64,000 nt of DNA from Phenylobacterium aquaticum (GCF_022695515.1 NZ_JALDPT010000002.1:1-64000), one strand, 5' to 3'. Counted from the stretch's first letter, positions 24,049 to 37,209 are shown. The notes: generated from the sequence alone by a model not told the origin. Program-made: numbers and translations.

Positions 24049-25353
24049 ATGCGCGTTGCGATGATCGGCACAGGCTATGTGGGCCTGGTGAGCGGGGCGT
24101 GCTTCGCCGACTTCGGCCATGACGTGGTCTGCATCGACAAGGACCCGTCCAAGATCGAGCGACTGAACGCCGGCGGCATTCCGATCTATGAGCCGGGCCT
24201 GGACGTGCTGGTGGCCAACAACGTCAAGGCCGGCCGGCTCAGTTTCACCATCGAGGCCGCCGAGGCGGTGAAGGGCGCGGACGCGGTGTTCATCGCGGTG
24301 GGCACGCCCTCGCGGCGCGGCGACGGCCATGCGGACCTGTCCTACGTCTATGCCGCGGCCGAGGAGATCGCTGGCCTGATCGAGGGCTTCACCGTCATCG
24401 TCACCAAGTCGACCGTGCCGGTCGGCACCGGCGACGAGATCGAGAAGATCATCAAGGCCAAGCGGCCGGACGCCCAGTTCGCCGTGGTCTCCAACCCGGA
24501 GTTCCTGCGCGAGGGCGCGGCCATCGAGGACTTCAAGCATCCTGACCGCGTGGTGGTGGGTCTGGAGGACGAGCGCGCCCGACCGGTGATGGCCGAGCTC
24601 TATCGCCCGCTGTTCCTCAACGAGACCCCGATGGTGTTCACCGGGCGGCGGACCAGCGAGCTGATCAAGTATGCGGCCAACGCCTTCCTGGCCATGAAGA
24701 TCACCTTCATCAACGAGATGGCCGACCTCTGCGAAGCCGTCGGCGCCGATGTGCAGCAGGTGGCCAAGGGCATCGGGCTGGACAAGCGGATCGGGGGCAA
24801 ATTCCTCAACGCCGGCCCCGGCTATGGCGGCTCCTGCTTCCCGAAGGACACGCTGGCGCTCGTCAAGACCGCCCAGGACTATGGCGCGCCCACCCGGCTG
24901 ATCGAGACCACGGTCCAGGTCAATGACGCGCGCAAGAAGGCCATGGCCGGCAAGGTCGCCGCCAGCCTCAGCAACGACCTGGCCGGCAAGACGGTTGGCG
25001 TGCTGGGCCTGACCTTCAAGCCCAACACCGACGACATGCGCGACGCCCCGGCGCTGGACATCATCCCGGCCCTGCAGGCCCAGGGCGCCACGGTCCAGGC
25101 CTATGACCCGGAAGGGGCGCACGAAGCCCAGCACATGCTGAAGGACGTGGCCTTCAAGACCGACGCCTATGACGCTGCGCAAGGCGCCGACGTCCTGGTG
25201 ATCATCACCGAATGGGATCAGTTCCGGGCGCTGGACTTCGACCGGCTCAAGGGCGCCATGAAGACCCCGGTCCTTGTCGACTTGCGCAACATCTACAAGC
25301 CCGAGGACGTCACCTCCAAGGGCTTCAAATACGCCTCCATCGGCCGCAAATAG
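24049..25353 (+). CDS. ugd: UDP-glucose 6-dehydrogenase
   Basis: This 434-aa NAD-dependent enzyme oxidises UDP-glucose to UDP-glucuronate for acidic polysaccharides. Features are the N-terminal Rossmann motif MIGTGYVGLVSGACFADFGH, the conserved TKSTVPVGTGDEIE and NPEFLREGAAIEDF, the catalytic Cys in GPGYGGSCFPKD, and the C-terminal domain GLTFKPNTDDMRDAPALDII. Length is normal. It lies in a run with manB upstream and glmM, glmS and galU downstream, all making activated sugars. Confidence 0.95.
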   Translation: MRVAMIGTGYVGLVSGACFADFGHDVVCIDKDPSKIERLNAGGIPIYEPGLDVLVANNVKAGRLSFTIEAAEAVKGADAVFIAVGTPSRRGDGHADLSYVYAAAEEIAGLIEGFTVIVTKSTVPVGTGDEIEKIIKAKRPDAQFAVVSNPEFLREGAAIEDFKHPDRVVVGLEDERARPVMAELYRPLFLNETPMVFTGRRTSELIKYAANAFLAMKITFINEMADLCEAVGADVQQVAKGIGLDKRIGGKFLNAGPGYGGSCFPKDTLALVKTAQDYGAPTRLIETTVQVNDARKKAMAGKVAASLSNDLAGKTVGVLGLTFKPNTDDMRDAPALDIIPALQAQGATVQAYDPEGAHEAQHMLKDVAFKTDAYDAAQGADVLVIITEWDQFRALDFDRLKGAMKTPVLVDLRNIYKPEDVTSKGFKYASIGRK

Positions 25354-25397
25354 GCGCGCGCCGCACGGGCGCGCTCACCTCGGCCGAGATGCGAAAA

Positions 25398-25553
25398 TCA
25401 GGCTGTGAACAGCTGGATCAGTAGGGTCCCGAACCAGACGGCGCCGGCCCAAAAGGCCAGGGCCAGGACGGCGACGAAGGCGAGGCAGGCGACCGAGCTG
25501 ACGCCCTTGGCCGGTTCTCTCGCCACACCCGCAAAAGCGGCTCTGCGCGACAT
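25398..25553 (-). CDS. Small membrane protein, 51 aa
   Basis: An open frame on the minus strand starts at an ATG preceded by GGGAG and encodes MSRRAAFAGVAREPAKGVSS, then one hydrophobic helix (VACLAFVAVLALAFWAGAVWFGTLLIQLF). Good Shine-Dalgarno spacing and the coherent single-span topology support a real gene. No family is recognised. It is convergent with ugd. Confidence 0.6.
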   Translation of the reverse strand: MSRRAAFAGVAREPAKGVSSVACLAFVAVLALAFWAGAVWFGTLLIQLFTA

Positions 25554-25738
25554 GTTTCTCTCCCGTATTTTTTACGCTCCCCCCGGTCGAGCGGGAGGAA
25601 CATGAACAGGCTGACATGAATCCTCCAATTTGCAAGTGCGGCAAAGGTTCCCACGCCCCGGAACGGGTCACGGCGACACACGCCGACCGGCCCCGATGAG
25701 GGCCGGCGGAGAGGGGCAGTCAGGGAAGAGCGGAGCGG

Positions 25739-27091
<1,353 letters not shown>

Positions 27092-27236
27092 GAAGGGGTC
27101 TCTTCGGAGGTGGGGTTCGGCGCGTGGAAACGATCCGAAACCCAGATTTAGTCGACGCGCCGTTTTCGAATGCTAAAGGCGACGCTCAAACAGAAGCATA
27201 TCGCGGCTTCGCGCTTGGACAAAAGGACTGCGGCAT

Positions 27237-29057
<1,821 letters not shown>

Positions 29058-29105
29058 GCGCCGAACGCTCAAGCTCTCGCGCCCGCGTTGCACGCCCAAG
29101 TGGGC

Positions 29106-29134
29106 GCGCGATCAGTATCGCGCCGCCCTTTTTT
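29106..29134 (+). terminator. Rho-independent terminator of glmS
   Basis: GCGCGAT (29106-29112) and ATCGCGC (29117-29123) form a stem with a 4-base loop, followed by CGCCC and six T (29129-29134). It is 49 bp after the glmS stop. Confidence 0.7.
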
Positions 29135-29204
29135 GGAACGTCACACGAGGCGGATGGATTTCCCGGCCGCGCTCCTCTAGGCAGATTGCATTCTGGAGGG
29201 TCGA

Positions 29205-30074
29205 ATGACGAAACGCGTGCGCAAAGCCGTTCTGCCGGTGGCCGGCCTGGGAACCCGAGTTCTGCCCGGAGCCAAGACGACGCCGAAGAACATGCTCAAC
29301 GTGTTCGATCGTCCGATCCTGTCCTATGTGGTCGAGGAGGCGCGGGCCGCCGGCATCGAGCACATCGTCTTCATCACCGGTCGCGGACAGGGGGCGATCG
29401 AGGAGTATTTCGACTCCAACCCCGAGATCGAGAACGCGCTGGCGGCCAAGGGCAAGGACGAGATCCTGGCCGACGTCCGCCGCGACCTGCCCAAGCCCGG
29501 CCAGATGAGCTTCGTGCGCCAGATGGCCCCCCTGGGCCTGGGCCACGCCGTCTGGTGCGCCCGCGACATCATCGGCGACGAACCCTTCGCCGTCATGCTG
29601 CCCGACATGCTGATGATGGCCAGCCCGCCGGCGCTGGCCCAGTGCGTCGCGGCCTATGAGCAGGTCGGCGGCAACATCATCGCCGTCGAGCCCGCGCCGG
29701 AAGGCGAGACCCACAAGTACGGCATCGTGGCCCTGGAGGGCCGGGATGGCCGCCTGAACCGCATGACCGGCATGGTCGAGAAGCCGCCGCTCGGAACCGA
29801 GCCCTCGAACCTGTTCATCTCCGGCCGCTATATCCTGCAGCCGGAGATCTTCCAGCTGCTGGAAAACCAGGGCAAGGGCGCCGGCGGCGAGATCCAGCTG
29901 ACCGATTCGATGGCCGAACTGATGAAGCTGCAGAGCTTCCACGCCCTGGAATATGACGGCGTGACCTATGACTGCGGCGACAAGATCGGCCTGCTGCGCG
30001 CCAATATCGCCTTCGCCCTCGCCCATCCCGAGCTGGGCGGCGCGGCCCGCGCGGCGATCTCGGACCTGCTCTAG
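29205..30074 (+). CDS. galU: UTP-glucose-1-phosphate uridylyltransferase
   Basis: This 289-aa enzyme makes UDP-glucose, the substrate of Ugd. Features are the nucleotide-binding loop VAGLGTRVLPGAKTTPKNML, ITGRGQGAIEEYFD, FAVMLPDM (metal-binding aspartate), EGETHKYGIVALEG and ISGRYILQPEIFQLLE, and GGEIQLTDSM. Length is normal. It sits between glmS and an epimerase-like gene on the plus strand. Confidence 0.95.
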   Translation: MTKRVRKAVLPVAGLGTRVLPGAKTTPKNMLNVFDRPILSYVVEEARAAGIEHIVFITGRGQGAIEEYFDSNPEIENALAAKGKDEILADVRRDLPKPGQMSFVRQMAPLGLGHAVWCARDIIGDEPFAVMLPDMLMMASPPALAQCVAAYEQVGGNIIAVEPAPEGETHKYGIVALEGRDGRLNRMTGMVEKPPLGTEPSNLFISGRYILQPEIFQLLENQGKGAGGEIQLTDSMAELMKLQSFHALEYDGVTYDCGDKIGLLRANIAFALAHPELGGAARAAISDLL

Positions 30075-30097
30075 AGGCGACCGCCGCGGAGGCCCGA

Positions 30098-30958
30098 TTG
30101 AAGCTCTTCGTCTTCGGCTACGGGTTCAGCGGCAAGGCCCTGCACAACCGGCTTGCGCCGAAGGGATGGACGTTGTCGGCCTCGCTGCGGCCGGGAGCTG
30201 ATCCGGCCCGCCTGACCGACGCCGGCGTCACGCCGGTTCCCCTCGGCGATCCCGCCGCCCTGGAGGCGGCCTTGTCCGAGGCGAACGCCATCCTGCTCAC
30301 CGCCCCGCCCGGCGCGGACGGCTGTCCGGCCCTGCCCGCCCTGGTCCCGGCCCTGGCGCGGGCCCGGGCCTTTCCGGACTGGATCGGCTACCTCTCGACC
30401 ACCGGGGTCTATGGCGATCGCGGCGGCCGCTGGGTGTTCGAGGACAGCCGCCTGGCCGCCCAGTCGGTGGAGGGCGCCCGCCGCGTCGGGGCCGAACGGG
30501 ACTGGCTGGAGGTCGGTCGCGGCATGGGCCTGACCGTCACGGTCCACCGCCTGCCCGGCATCTACGGCCTGGGCCGCTCAGCCTTCGACCGCCTGCGCGA
30601 GGGTCGCGCCCGGCGGGTCGGCGCGCCCGGCCAGATCTTCAGCCGCATCCATGTCGACGACCTGGCCGCCGAGCTGGAGGCCTCCATCGCCCGACCCAGG
30701 CCCGGCGGAATCTACAATGTCTGCGACGACGAGCCGGCGCCCAACAGCGAGGTGGTGGCCTTCGCCGCCGGCCTGCTGGGCATGGCCCCGCCGCCTGAGA
30801 CCGCCCTCGACCTCGACGCCCTGAGCCCCCAGGCGCGCCGCTTTTACGCCGAGACCAAGCGGGTTTCGAACGCCCGGGCCAAGGCCGAATTGGGCTGGCG
30901 GCCGCTCTATCCGAGCTATCGGGAAGGTCTGACGGCGATCCTGGCCGCGGGCGGCTGA
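30098..30958 (+). CDS. NAD(P)-dependent epimerase/dehydratase-like SDR
   Basis: This 286-aa extended-SDR protein starts MKLFVFGYGFSGKALHNRL, a Rossmann glycine motif with FGYGFSG in place of GATGxxG. YLSTTGVYGD is the Tyr-region strand and VDDLAAELEASI the conserved C-terminal helix; RMKRVSN-like ETKRVSNARAKAELGWRP is the YeeZ/sugar-epimerase C-terminal block. The canonical YxxxK catalytic pair is not obvious, so the reaction is unclear. I chose the TTG at 30098 because GGAGG precedes it by 5 nt. It follows galU by 23 bp and is likely co-transcribed. Confidence 0.75.
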   Translation: MKLFVFGYGFSGKALHNRLAPKGWTLSASLRPGADPARLTDAGVTPVPLGDPAALEAALSEANAILLTAPPGADGCPALPALVPALARARAFPDWIGYLSTTGVYGDRGGRWVFEDSRLAAQSVEGARRVGAERDWLEVGRGMGLTVTVHRLPGIYGLGRSAFDRLREGRARRVGAPGQIFSRIHVDDLAAELEASIARPRPGGIYNVCDDEPAPNSEVVAFAAGLLGMAPPPETALDLDALSPQARRFYAETKRVSNARAKAELGWRPLYPSYREGLTAILAAGG

Positions 30959-30965
30959 CGCCGGT

Positions 30966-33410
30966 TCAGGCGCAGGCCCGCTCTGCGTCGCTGTCCAGCA
31001 CCCGCTCGATGGCGGCGAACAGCAGGGCGACGTCGAGCGGCTTGGCGACGAAATCGTCCATGCCAGCCTGCATATAGTCCGCCACCTGGTGCGACATGGC
31101 GTTGGCGGTCAGAGCGATGATCGGGGTCCGCGGTCGTCCGGCGGCCGCTTCCTCGGCCCGGATCAGGCGCGCGGCCGTCGGCCCGTCCATGCCCGGCATC
31201 TGGACGTCCATGAGGATCAGGTCCCAGCTCTCGCGTCGCCACAGCTCCAGGGCCTCGGCGCCGTCGCCCGCCATCACCACCTCCAGCCCGGCCTGCTGCA
31301 GCATGGCGCTGAGCACCAGGCGGTTCACCGGATTGTCCTCGGCCGCGAGAATCCGCAGGGTCGGGAGGGCCTGGGCCTCGACGGTCGCAGGCTCAACCCA
31401 GGCCGTCGGATCCGGACGGCCGAGATAGGGCAAGGGCAGGCGCACCGAGAACCGGGCGCCGGCGCCGGCCGCGCTGTCAGCGCCGATCTCGCCGCCCATC
31501 AGCTGCACGAGCTCGCGGCAGATCGACAGGCCCAGGCCCGTGCCGCCATAGCGACGGCTGGTCGAGATGTCGCCCTGGTCGAACTTGTCGAACAGCCGGG
31601 CCAGCCGCTCGGGCGGAATGCCGACCCCGGTGTCGGTGACGACGATCGAGAGTTCGCCATCCGCCCGCGAGAGCCGCACCTCGACCCGACCCTGCTCGGT
31701 GAACTTCAGGGCATTGGAGACCAGGTTGAACAGCACCTGCTTTAGACGGGTGGAATCACCGCGATAGACGCCCTGGGCCTCGGGCTCGATGGTCAGGTCG
31801 AAGGACAGCCCCTTGCTCTCGGCCACGCCCTGGAAGGCCGCATGGGCGCCGCGCGCCAGGTCCTCGAGATCGAACTCGATCTCCTCCAGCTCCAGCTTGC
31901 CCGCCTCGATCTTCGACAGGTCGAGCACATCGTTGAGGATCGCCAGAAGGCTCTCGCCCGACTGCCGGATCACCTGCAGCCGAGCTCTCTGATCCTCGGA
32001 CAGCGGGTCGGCCGCCATGATCTGGGCCATGCCCAGCACCCCGTTCAGGGGCGTACGGATCTCGTGACTGATGGTGGCGAGGAAGGCCGACTTGGCCAGG
32101 TTGGCGGCCTCCGCCTCCTCCTTGGCCTGCAGCAGCTCCGCCTCGGCCTGCTTGCGGTCGGTGATGTTGAGCATGGCCCCGATCAGCCGGACGGGCTGGC
32201 CCTCGGGGGTCTTGACCAGCTTGACCGTGCAGGCGGCCCAGACTTCCTTGCCGTCATCTCGGGCGACCCGGTATTCCGGGCAATAGGGGCGGTCTTCCGC
32301 GACCGCTTGGGCCCATTCGGTCTCGATCCTCACCCGGTCGCGGGGATCGATGGTGAGATTGGTGTCGCGCGCCAGCTCGTCATAGGTGAACTCGCGGCCG
32401 AACAGGTTTTGCGGCGCGCCCGCCTGGGTCAGGGTGCGCTGCACATAGTCCAGCTCCCAGACATGCAGATCGGCGATCTCCGCCGCCAGGTTCAGCCGCT
32501 GTTCCGAGCGCTCGGTGCGCTCCAGGGCCTCGAGCAGGTCGGTGATGTCGCTGGTGACGCTGATCAGCCCGCCGATCTGGCCATGCTCATCAAGCCACGG
32601 GGTGAGTTCGCCGCGCAGCCAGGCCTTGCGTCCCTTGCGGGTCACGATCGGCATGCGCTCGGCGATCATCGACTCTCCGGCCAGACAACGGTCGAAGAAC
32701 GCCGAGAACCGCTCGTAATAGCCGGGGACGACGTCCTGCAGCGTGCGCCCGACCGCCTCGTCCAGGCTCATCGGAATGGCGTCGAGGAACCGCTGGCTGG
32801 CCTTGAGGATCCTGAGATCCCGATCGGTCATCACGATGGAGGCCGGCGCGGCCTTGGCGAACACGCCCTGGATCACATGGCTGCGTCGCGCCGCCGCCTC
32901 CTGGACCTGCAGCGCCTGGGCGGTGCGGGCCCGGTCGCATTCGTCGGCGACCATCGCCGCCAGCCGTTCCAGATTAGCCAGCAGCAGGGGATCGAGCGGA
33001 CGGGGCTCCAGGCCGGCGACGGCCAGGGCGCCCTGCACCTCTCCGCCGGGCAGCTGGATCGGCGCGGCCGCGGCGAACCGGACAAAGGGGGGACCCGAGA
33101 CCAGCGGGCTCTGCGACAGAACCGGATCGGTGGTGACATCCTCCCACCACATGGCCTGGCCCGACGTGGTCACCGGGTCGGCGAAGGGCGTGCCCCGGAT
33201 CAGCCGGCCGTCAGGATCGATATTGCGCCAGACGGCGCCCTCGGAGACGATCACCAGGCTGACATAGACCTTGCCGAACAGGGCCGACGCCAACGCCGGC
33301 GCCCGCTCGAGCACTGGCTCCTGACCGGTCATGCCATAGGGCAGGCGCGAGGCCGGCCTGGCCTCCCGCGCGTCGTCTGCTTGAGCCGATTTTCCCGTCG
33401 AATTGTGCAT
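30966..33410 (-). CDS. Hybrid sensor histidine kinase with PAS domains and receiver
   Basis: The 814-aa protein has a GAF-like domain (about 35-165), two PAS domains (about 180-295 and 310-425; the second ends LNITDRKQAEAELL), a HisKA helix with the phosphorylation site H449 in ATISHEIRTPLNG, a HATPase domain (NLVSNALKF near 562, DTGVGIP near 593, GGTGLGLS near 622) and a C-terminal receiver with D735 in LILMDVQMPGMDG. No transmembrane helix is seen, so it should be cytosolic. No response regulator is adjacent. The signal is unknown. The upstream gap contains two GANTC sites (33438-33442, 33466-33470). Confidence 0.92.
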   Translation of the reverse strand: MHNSTGKSAQADDAREARPASRLPYGMTGQEPVLERAPALASALFGKVYVSLVIVSEGAVWRNIDPDGRLIRGTPFADPVTTSGQAMWWEDVTTDPVLSQSPLVSGPPFVRFAAAAPIQLPGGEVQGALAVAGLEPRPLDPLLLANLERLAAMVADECDRARTAQALQVQEAAARRSHVIQGVFAKAAPASIVMTDRDLRILKASQRFLDAIPMSLDEAVGRTLQDVVPGYYERFSAFFDRCLAGESMIAERMPIVTRKGRKAWLRGELTPWLDEHGQIGGLISVTSDITDLLEALERTERSEQRLNLAAEIADLHVWELDYVQRTLTQAGAPQNLFGREFTYDELARDTNLTIDPRDRVRIETEWAQAVAEDRPYCPEYRVARDDGKEVWAACTVKLVKTPEGQPVRLIGAMLNITDRKQAEAELLQAKEEAEAANLAKSAFLATISHEIRTPLNGVLGMAQIMAADPLSEDQRARLQVIRQSGESLLAILNDVLDLSKIEAGKLELEEIEFDLEDLARGAHAAFQGVAESKGLSFDLTIEPEAQGVYRGDSTRLKQVLFNLVSNALKFTEQGRVEVRLSRADGELSIVVTDTGVGIPPERLARLFDKFDQGDISTSRRYGGTGLGLSICRELVQLMGGEIGADSAAGAGARFSVRLPLPYLGRPDPTAWVEPATVEAQALPTLRILAAEDNPVNRLVLSAMLQQAGLEVVMAGDGAEALELWRRESWDLILMDVQMPGMDGPTAARLIRAEEAAAGRPRTPIIALTANAMSHQVADYMQAGMDDFVAKPLDVALLFAAIERVLDSDAERACA

Positions 33411-33602
33411 GAGTGTCCGAACGAGAGCCTCGCACTGGATTCGATAACGAGGTCATAACGTCGATGACTCCGTCGCTCTGGCTAGAGCAAACAGACAGGA
33501 AAAACAGGCGATTACTGCCACCAAATTGAGTTTTGGGCAGATCATTTCCACCCTGGAGAGTTGACACCGCAATCAACAACCCCGCCGACCGGGTCGGGAG
33601 CC

Positions 33603-34352
33603 CTAGGGCCGCGACAGCTCGTCGGCCATGGCGATCAGCCGGGCCAGATCCTGGGGACGCGACAGGCGGTGATCGCCGTCCTTGATCAGGCTGAACACCA
33701 GGTCCTCGGTCGCCAGCGCCTGGGCGAGCGCCAGGGCGTGAGGCCAGGGGACATCGGGATCGGCGCCGCCCTGCAGGACGCGCACGGGCGCCGTGACCGG
33801 AACCGGCCCGGGCAGGATCGTCCAGCGGGCGCCGTCCTCCAGCAGCTCACGGCTGATCGGATAGGGATCGCCATAGTCCGAGGGCCGCAGCCAGACCCCG
33901 TTGTCCTCCAGCGCCTTGCGGTCGGCGGCGGTCATCTCCGGCGCCATCAGGGCGCTGGTGAAGTCGGCGGCCGGCGCGATCAGGATCAGGCCGGCGATCC
34001 GCTCGGCGCGCACAGCGGCCGCCAGGCACGCGATCCAGCCGCCCATGGAGGAGCCGACCAGGACCAGCGGCCCCTCGGCCAGGGCGTCCAGCACGGCCAG
34101 CGCGTCCTCCCGCCAGCGGGTGATGGTTCCGTGCTCGAAGGCGCCGGTCGACTCGCCATGGCCGAAATAGTCGAACCGCACATAGGCGCGGCCGCTCGCC
34201 GCCGCCCAGTCGGCCAGGGCCTGGGCCTTGGTTCCGGCCATGTCGGACCGGAAGCCGCCCAGCCAGACAAAGGTCGGCCCGCGCCCGGCGATGCGGCGCC
34301 AGGCCAGCCTCTCGCCGTCCGGCCGGTCGAGGAATCCCGCCTCTTCTTTCAT
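33603..34352 (-). CDS. Alpha/beta hydrolase
   Basis: This 249-aa protein has the nucleophile elbow LVGSSMGGWIACLAA and a likely acid and His in GGADPDVP and DGDHRLSRPQDL. YFGHGESTG precedes the nucleophile strand, and the order fits an esterase/thioesterase. It resembles short-chain acyl-hydrolases such as the ABHD10/palmitoyl-thioesterase-like group. There is no signal peptide. It is divergent from the GT4 gene (31 bp apart). Substrate unknown. Confidence 0.83.
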   Translation of the reverse strand: MKEEAGFLDRPDGERLAWRRIAGRGPTFVWLGGFRSDMAGTKAQALADWAAASGRAYVRFDYFGHGESTGAFEHGTITRWREDALAVLDALAEGPLVLVGSSMGGWIACLAAAVRAERIAGLILIAPAADFTSALMAPEMTAADRKALEDNGVWLRPSDYGDPYPISRELLEDGARWTILPGPVPVTAPVRVLQGGADPDVPWPHALALAQALATEDLVFSLIKDGDHRLSRPQDLARLIAMADELSRP

Positions 34353-34383
34353 CGCCCCGCTTTACCTCACCCGTGGGTGGTTT

Positions 34384-35571
34384 ATGCAAGCATCCGTGAC
34401 CTTGCCCCCGGATTTCACCCTGCTGCAGGTCGTCCCCGAGCTGGAAACAGGCGGGGCCGAGCAGACCACGATCGACGTGGCCCAAGCCGTCGTCCGCGCC
34501 GGCGGCAAGGCCCTGGTCGCCGCCCGCGGCGGACGCATGGTCGCCCGGCTGGAAGCCGACGGCGGCCGTCTGGTCCCCATGCCGGTCCAGTCCAAGAATC
34601 CCCTGGTGATGCTGGGCAACGCCGCCCGGCTGGTCGACCTGATCCGCAAGGAAAAGGTGACCCTGGTCCACGCCCGCTCGCGCGCCCCGGCCTTCTCGGC
34701 GCTGTGGGCGGCGCATGCGACGGGCACGCCCTTCGTCGCCACCTATCACGGGGTCTACAAGGCCAAGTCCGGCCTGAAGCGCTGGTACAACGCGGTCATG
34801 ACCCGCGGCGACCTGGTGATCGCCAATTCCGACTACACCCGCGACCACGTCCTGGCCGAGCACAGCCTGGCGGCCGAGCGCATCGTCTCCATTCCCCGCG
34901 GCGTGGACCTGGAGCGTTTTGACCCCGCACGGGTCACGCCCGAGCGGATCGAGGCCCTGCGCCGGGCCTGGGGCCTGCCGGTCGACGACCCGCGCACCAG
35001 CTTCTTGCTGGGCGGGCGGCTCACCCGCATCAAGGGTCACCTCAGCATCGTCGAGGCCGCCGCCAGCCTGAAGGCCAAGGGGCGGGACGACTTCGTGATC
35101 ATCTTCGCCGGCGACGACCAGGGCCGCACCGGCTATCGCGAGGAGGTCGAGGCGGCGATCGCGGCGGCCGGGCTGAACGACCAGATCAAGGTGGTCGGCC
35201 ATTGTGATGACATGCCGGCCGCCTATCTGCTGGCCGATGTCGCCATGCTCCCGACCATCGTTCCCGAAAGCTTCGGCCGCACGGCCGTCGAACCCCAGGC
35301 CATGGGCCGCCCGGTGCTAGCCTCCAACCACGGCGGGGTCACCGAGACCGTGCTGCCCGGCAAGACCGGCTGGCTGGTCAAGGTCGACGACGCGCCGGCC
35401 TGGGCGGTCGCCATCGCCAAGGCGATCGACGTCGGGCCGGAAAAGCGCGCCCGCATGGGCGAGACCGCCGCCAAACGGGCCAGGCAGCTGTACTCGGCCG
35501 AGGCCATGTGCAATGCCACCCTCGCCGCATATGAGCGGGTGTTGGCGGCGCGCGCCGGAGTGACCGGCTGA
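34384..35571 (+). CDS. GT4 family glycosyltransferase
   Basis: The 395-aa product starts MQASVTLPPDFTLLQVVPEL, with the GT-B N-terminal strand followed by ETGGAEQTTIDVAQ. The C-terminal nucleotide-sugar domain shows LLGGRLTRIKGHLSIVEAAA, VPESFGRTAVEPQAMGRPVLASNHGG and ETVLPGKTGWLVKVDD (the EX7E-type region). It is probably a cytosolic or inner-face enzyme in lipopolysaccharide or exopolysaccharide synthesis. It overlaps the GT9 gene by 1 bp (TGATG), so the two form an operon. Confidence 0.9.
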   Translation: MQASVTLPPDFTLLQVVPELETGGAEQTTIDVAQAVVRAGGKALVAARGGRMVARLEADGGRLVPMPVQSKNPLVMLGNAARLVDLIRKEKVTLVHARSRAPAFSALWAAHATGTPFVATYHGVYKAKSGLKRWYNAVMTRGDLVIANSDYTRDHVLAEHSLAAERIVSIPRGVDLERFDPARVTPERIEALRRAWGLPVDDPRTSFLLGGRLTRIKGHLSIVEAAASLKAKGRDDFVIIFAGDDQGRTGYREEVEAAIAAAGLNDQIKVVGHCDDMPAAYLLADVAMLPTIVPESFGRTAVEPQAMGRPVLASNHGGVTETVLPGKTGWLVKVDDAPAWAVAIAKAIDVGPEKRARMGETAAKRARQLYSAEAMCNATLAAYERVLAARAGVTG

Positions 35572-36554
35572 TGGCTCGCGAGATCAAGAAAATCCTGGTG
35601 ATCAAGCTGTCGGCCCTGGGCGATTTCGTCCTGGCCCTGGCGGCCATGAAGCGCATCCGCGAGGTGCACAAGAAGGCCCACATCACCCTTCTGACCACCC
35701 CGCCCTTCGAGGCGCTCGCCAAGTCCTGCCCCTATTTCAACGCCGTCGAGACCGACGGCAAACCCGAGAGCTTCGGGGAATGGATGGCGCTGCGCGCGCG
35801 CCTGAAGAAGGCGCGCTACGACCGGGTCTACGACCTCCAGACCTCGGCCGCCTCGTCGCGGATCTTCCACCTGCTGCGGCCTTTCCCGCCGGAGTGGTCG
35901 GGCAATGCGCTGGGCTGCGCCCTGCCCCACCGCAACAAGAACCGCGACCACATGCACACCCTGGAGCGCCAGGCCGACCAGCTGAAATACGCCGGCATCT
36001 GGCCCGACGCCCCGATCGAGCCCGGCCAGGCGCCGCCGCCGGACGTCTCCTGGGTGCTGCGCAAAGCGCCGCAGGAACGCCCCGTGGCCGGCGGGGTCCG
36101 TCCCCGCCCCTATGTGATCTTCATCCCCGGCGGCTCAGCCCACCGACTGGACAAGCGCTGGCCGGTCGAGAAGTTCGGCGAGCTGGGCAAGCTGCTCTAC
36201 GCCCGGGGCCTCGACATCGTGATCATCGGCGGCCCGCAGGAGAGCGCTCTGGCCCGCCAGATCCAGCGCGACGTCGGCAAGGCGCGCGATCTGACCGGCC
36301 GCACCGACTTCGCCCGAGTGGCGGTGATCGCCGCCAAGGCCGCCCTGGTGGTGGGCAATGACACCGGCCCGCTGCACCTGGCGGCGGCCACCGGCGCGCC
36401 GACCATCGTCCTGTTCTCCAAGGCCTCGAACCCGGCGCTGTCGGCCCCGCGCGGCCACGTCGCGGTTCTGGCGGCGACCGAGCTCACCGATCTGGCTGTG
36501 GCCACGGTCGCACAGGCGGCGAATGCTTTGGCGCCGGCCCCCGGCGCGGCTTGA
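35571..36554 (+). CDS. GT9 family heptosyltransferase-like glycosyltransferase
   Basis: This 327-aa ADP-heptose:LPS heptosyltransferase-type protein starts MAREIKKILVIKLSALGDFVLALAAM. The C-terminal domain has VIFIPGGSAHRLDKRWPVEKFGEL, IGGPQESALARQI and VVGNDTGPLHLAAATGAPTIVLF, all family hallmarks. It transfers a sugar to the lipopolysaccharide core or a related envelope glycan. With the GT4 gene it forms a 1-bp-overlapping pair. It lies 110 bp upstream of infC. Confidence 0.88.
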   Translation: MAREIKKILVIKLSALGDFVLALAAMKRIREVHKKAHITLLTTPPFEALAKSCPYFNAVETDGKPESFGEWMALRARLKKARYDRVYDLQTSAASSRIFHLLRPFPPEWSGNALGCALPHRNKNRDHMHTLERQADQLKYAGIWPDAPIEPGQAPPPDVSWVLRKAPQERPVAGGVRPRPYVIFIPGGSAHRLDKRWPVEKFGELGKLLYARGLDIVIIGGPQESALARQIQRDVGKARDLTGRTDFARVAVIAAKAALVVGNDTGPLHLAAATGAPTIVLFSKASNPALSAPRGHVAVLAATELTDLAVATVAQAANALAPAPGAA

Positions 36555-36663
36555 TAAGCGCAGGGCCCGCGTTCATATAGAGGGTCACGATCGGGACGCG
36601 GCTGCGTCGCCGAGCCTATGCTTGTTGAAATAGCTCACGGAGCCAAAACCTATTCGCCGCCCC

Positions 36664-37185
36664 ATGCAGGCGCCTCCCGTCAAGGACGGGCCGCGCATCA
36701 ACGAAGACATCCGCGTTCCCCGCGTTCTCCTGATCGACCAGAACGGTGAGAAGCAGGGCGTCATGCCCACTTCCTCCGCGCTTGAAGCCGCCGAAGAGGC
36801 GGGTCTCGACCTCGTGGAGATCGTGCCCAACGCGGATCCGCCCGTTTGCAAGATCCTGGACTACGGCAAGTTCAAGTTCCAGGAGCAGAAGAAGAAGAAC
36901 GAGGCGCGCAAGCGGCAGAAGGTGGTGGAGATCAAGGAGATCAAGCTCCGCCCCAACATCGATACGCATGACTATGAGGTCAAGGCGAAGGCGATGCACC
37001 GCTTCTTCGAGGAGGGCGACAAGGTCAAGGTGACCCTGCGCTTCCGCGGACGCGAACTGGCCCACCCGGAACTCGGCATGAAGCTGCTCCAGCAGGTCAA
37101 GGTCGACTTCGAACCGGTGGCCAAGGTCGAGTACGAGCCCCGCATGGAAGGCCGTCAGATGATCATGATCCTGGCCCCGCGCTAG
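36664..37185 (+). CDS. infC: Translation initiation factor IF-3
   Basis: This 173-aa factor binds the 30S subunit, enforces start-codon fidelity and prevents subunit joining. The N-terminal domain has [21 protein letters not shown] and [23 protein letters not shown], then the linker ([33 protein letters not shown]) and the C-terminal domain with [20 protein letters not shown]. An ATG rather than the AUU of E. coli is used in this sequence. A strong terminator follows at 37210. The gene is not adjacent to rpmI-rplT, which lies 3.6 kb downstream. Confidence 0.97.
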   Translation: MQAPPVKDGPRINEDIRVPRVLLIDQNGEKQGVMPTSSALEAAEEAGLDLVEIVPNADPPVCKILDYGKFKFQEQKKKNEARKRQKVVEIKEIKLRPNIDTHDYEVKAKAMHRFFEEGDKVKVTLRFRGRELAHPELGMKLLQQVKVDFEPVAKVEYEPRMEGRQMIMILAPR

Positions 37186-37209
37186 GATCTGATCGGACCG
37201 GAATTTGCG

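Noticed and set aside
25687..25706. CCGGCCC/GGGCCGG hairpin as a terminator of glmM
   Set aside because: No T run follows on the minus strand and a stronger signal cannot be found, so it is left unassigned.
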